Source of the DNA: Spirochaetaceae bacterium
Lineage (GTDB): Bacteria; Spirochaetota; Spirochaetia; B11-G9
DNA length: 5,431 nt
Direction of reading: 5' to 3'
Assembly (NCBI GenBank): GCA_030643345.1
Contig: DAOWMA010000176.1
Location: forward strand, 1 to 5,431
In this document: positions 5,289 to 5,431 of the stretch, one piece after another
Position numbering within the stretch: the first letter of the stretch is position 1
Layout: the number at the start of each line of letters is the position of its first letter
Program-made: the position numbers and the translations under genes
The notes under the pieces: generated by a model
Database searches by the model: none
What the model was told of the DNA's origin: nothing
What the model saw: the letters and a program-made list of their open reading frames with translations, nothing else

Positions 5289-5431
5289 ATGTATCTGCTT
5301 GTAACCTATGTTCCTGAAGAGAGTCTGGAAAAAGTAAAATCAACCGTTTTTGATGCCGGTGCAGGAAAGATTGGCAGCTACAGCCACTGCTCATGGCAGG
5401 TGAAGGGACAGGGACAATTTAAACCGGAGAC
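5289..5431 (+). CDS. NIF3/YqfO-type small protein, 5' part only
   Basis: The first 47 codons are present before the window ends. The N terminus reads MYLLVTYVPEE, then V-F-D-A-G-A-G-K-I-G-S-Y and C-S-W-Q-V-K-G-Q-G-Q-F-K-P. This is the pattern of the YqfO/NGG1p-interacting-factor-3 (NIF3)-like family: a beta strand with Y-V-P, a helix, G-A-G-x-I-G-x-Y, then C-x-W-Q and G-x-G-Q-F-x-P. The domain has a ferredoxin-like, PII/CutA-like fold. It occurs alone as a protein of about 100 residues, or inside longer NIF3 proteins annotated as GTP cyclohydrolase 1 type 2 homologues. Starting directly at M-Y-x-L after a strong ribosome binding site suggests the stand-alone form. Function is unknown, and no link to the upstream SNF2 gene is evident beyond orientation and a 39-bp gap. 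Confidence 0.82.
   Translation, partial: MYLLVTYVPEESLEKVKSTVFDAGAGKIGSYSHCSWQVKGQGQFKPE

Overview
The window is A+T-rich bacterial chromosome. Intergenic gaps are short, one Shine-Dalgarno (SD) site is strong (GGAGG before the last gene), and the genes are of bacterial family types. The lineage cannot be fixed from the sequence. A low-GC anaerobe, possibly a spirochaete or clostridium, is a weak guess based on general gene style. No rRNA, tRNA, CRISPR array, insertion sequence or attachment site is visible.

Layout. Positions 1-91 lie beyond the end of the first gene and may hold the first codons of another minus-strand gene. Positions 92-622 (minus) encode a small P-loop NTPase of the THEP1 family. 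Positions 623-731 are a divergent AT-rich intergenic region with two TAATATTA palindromes spaced 21 bp centre to centre. Positions 732-2552 (plus) encode a 606-residue GHKL ATPase of MORC/MutL/Hsp90-like type, with an immunoglobulin-like beta region and a helical C-terminal domain. After a 23-bp gap comes a gene that appears to encode a double-SWIM zinc-finger SNF2 ATPase (2576-5249). As given, it is split into two frames: a 135-residue SWIM protein (2576-2983) and a frame with the second SWIM finger and the complete SNF2 motor (open from 2904, ending 5249). The second frame has no ATG, GTG or TTG upstream of its zinc finger, and removing one A from a seven-A run at 2951-2957 restores one 890-residue protein. 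A partial gene at 5289-5431 encodes the start of a small NIF3/YqfO-type protein.

How the genes work together. The GHKL ATPase and the SWIM-SNF2 ATPase are on the same strand with a very short gap, so they are probably co-transcribed. Both are ATP-driven families that act on DNA or DNA-protein complexes. MORC/MutL-like GHKL ATPases and SNF2 helicases have been noted together in prokaryotic restriction-like loci, so a DNA-remodelling, repair or defence module is a reasonable hypothesis. No nuclease or methyltransferase is visible here to confirm it. The NTPase on one side and the NIF3-like gene on the other look like unrelated housekeeping neighbours.

The most important observation is the frame break in the SWIM-SNF2 gene. 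It may be a sequencing or assembly error in a homopolymer, a true inactivating or phase-variable indel, or a recoding event.
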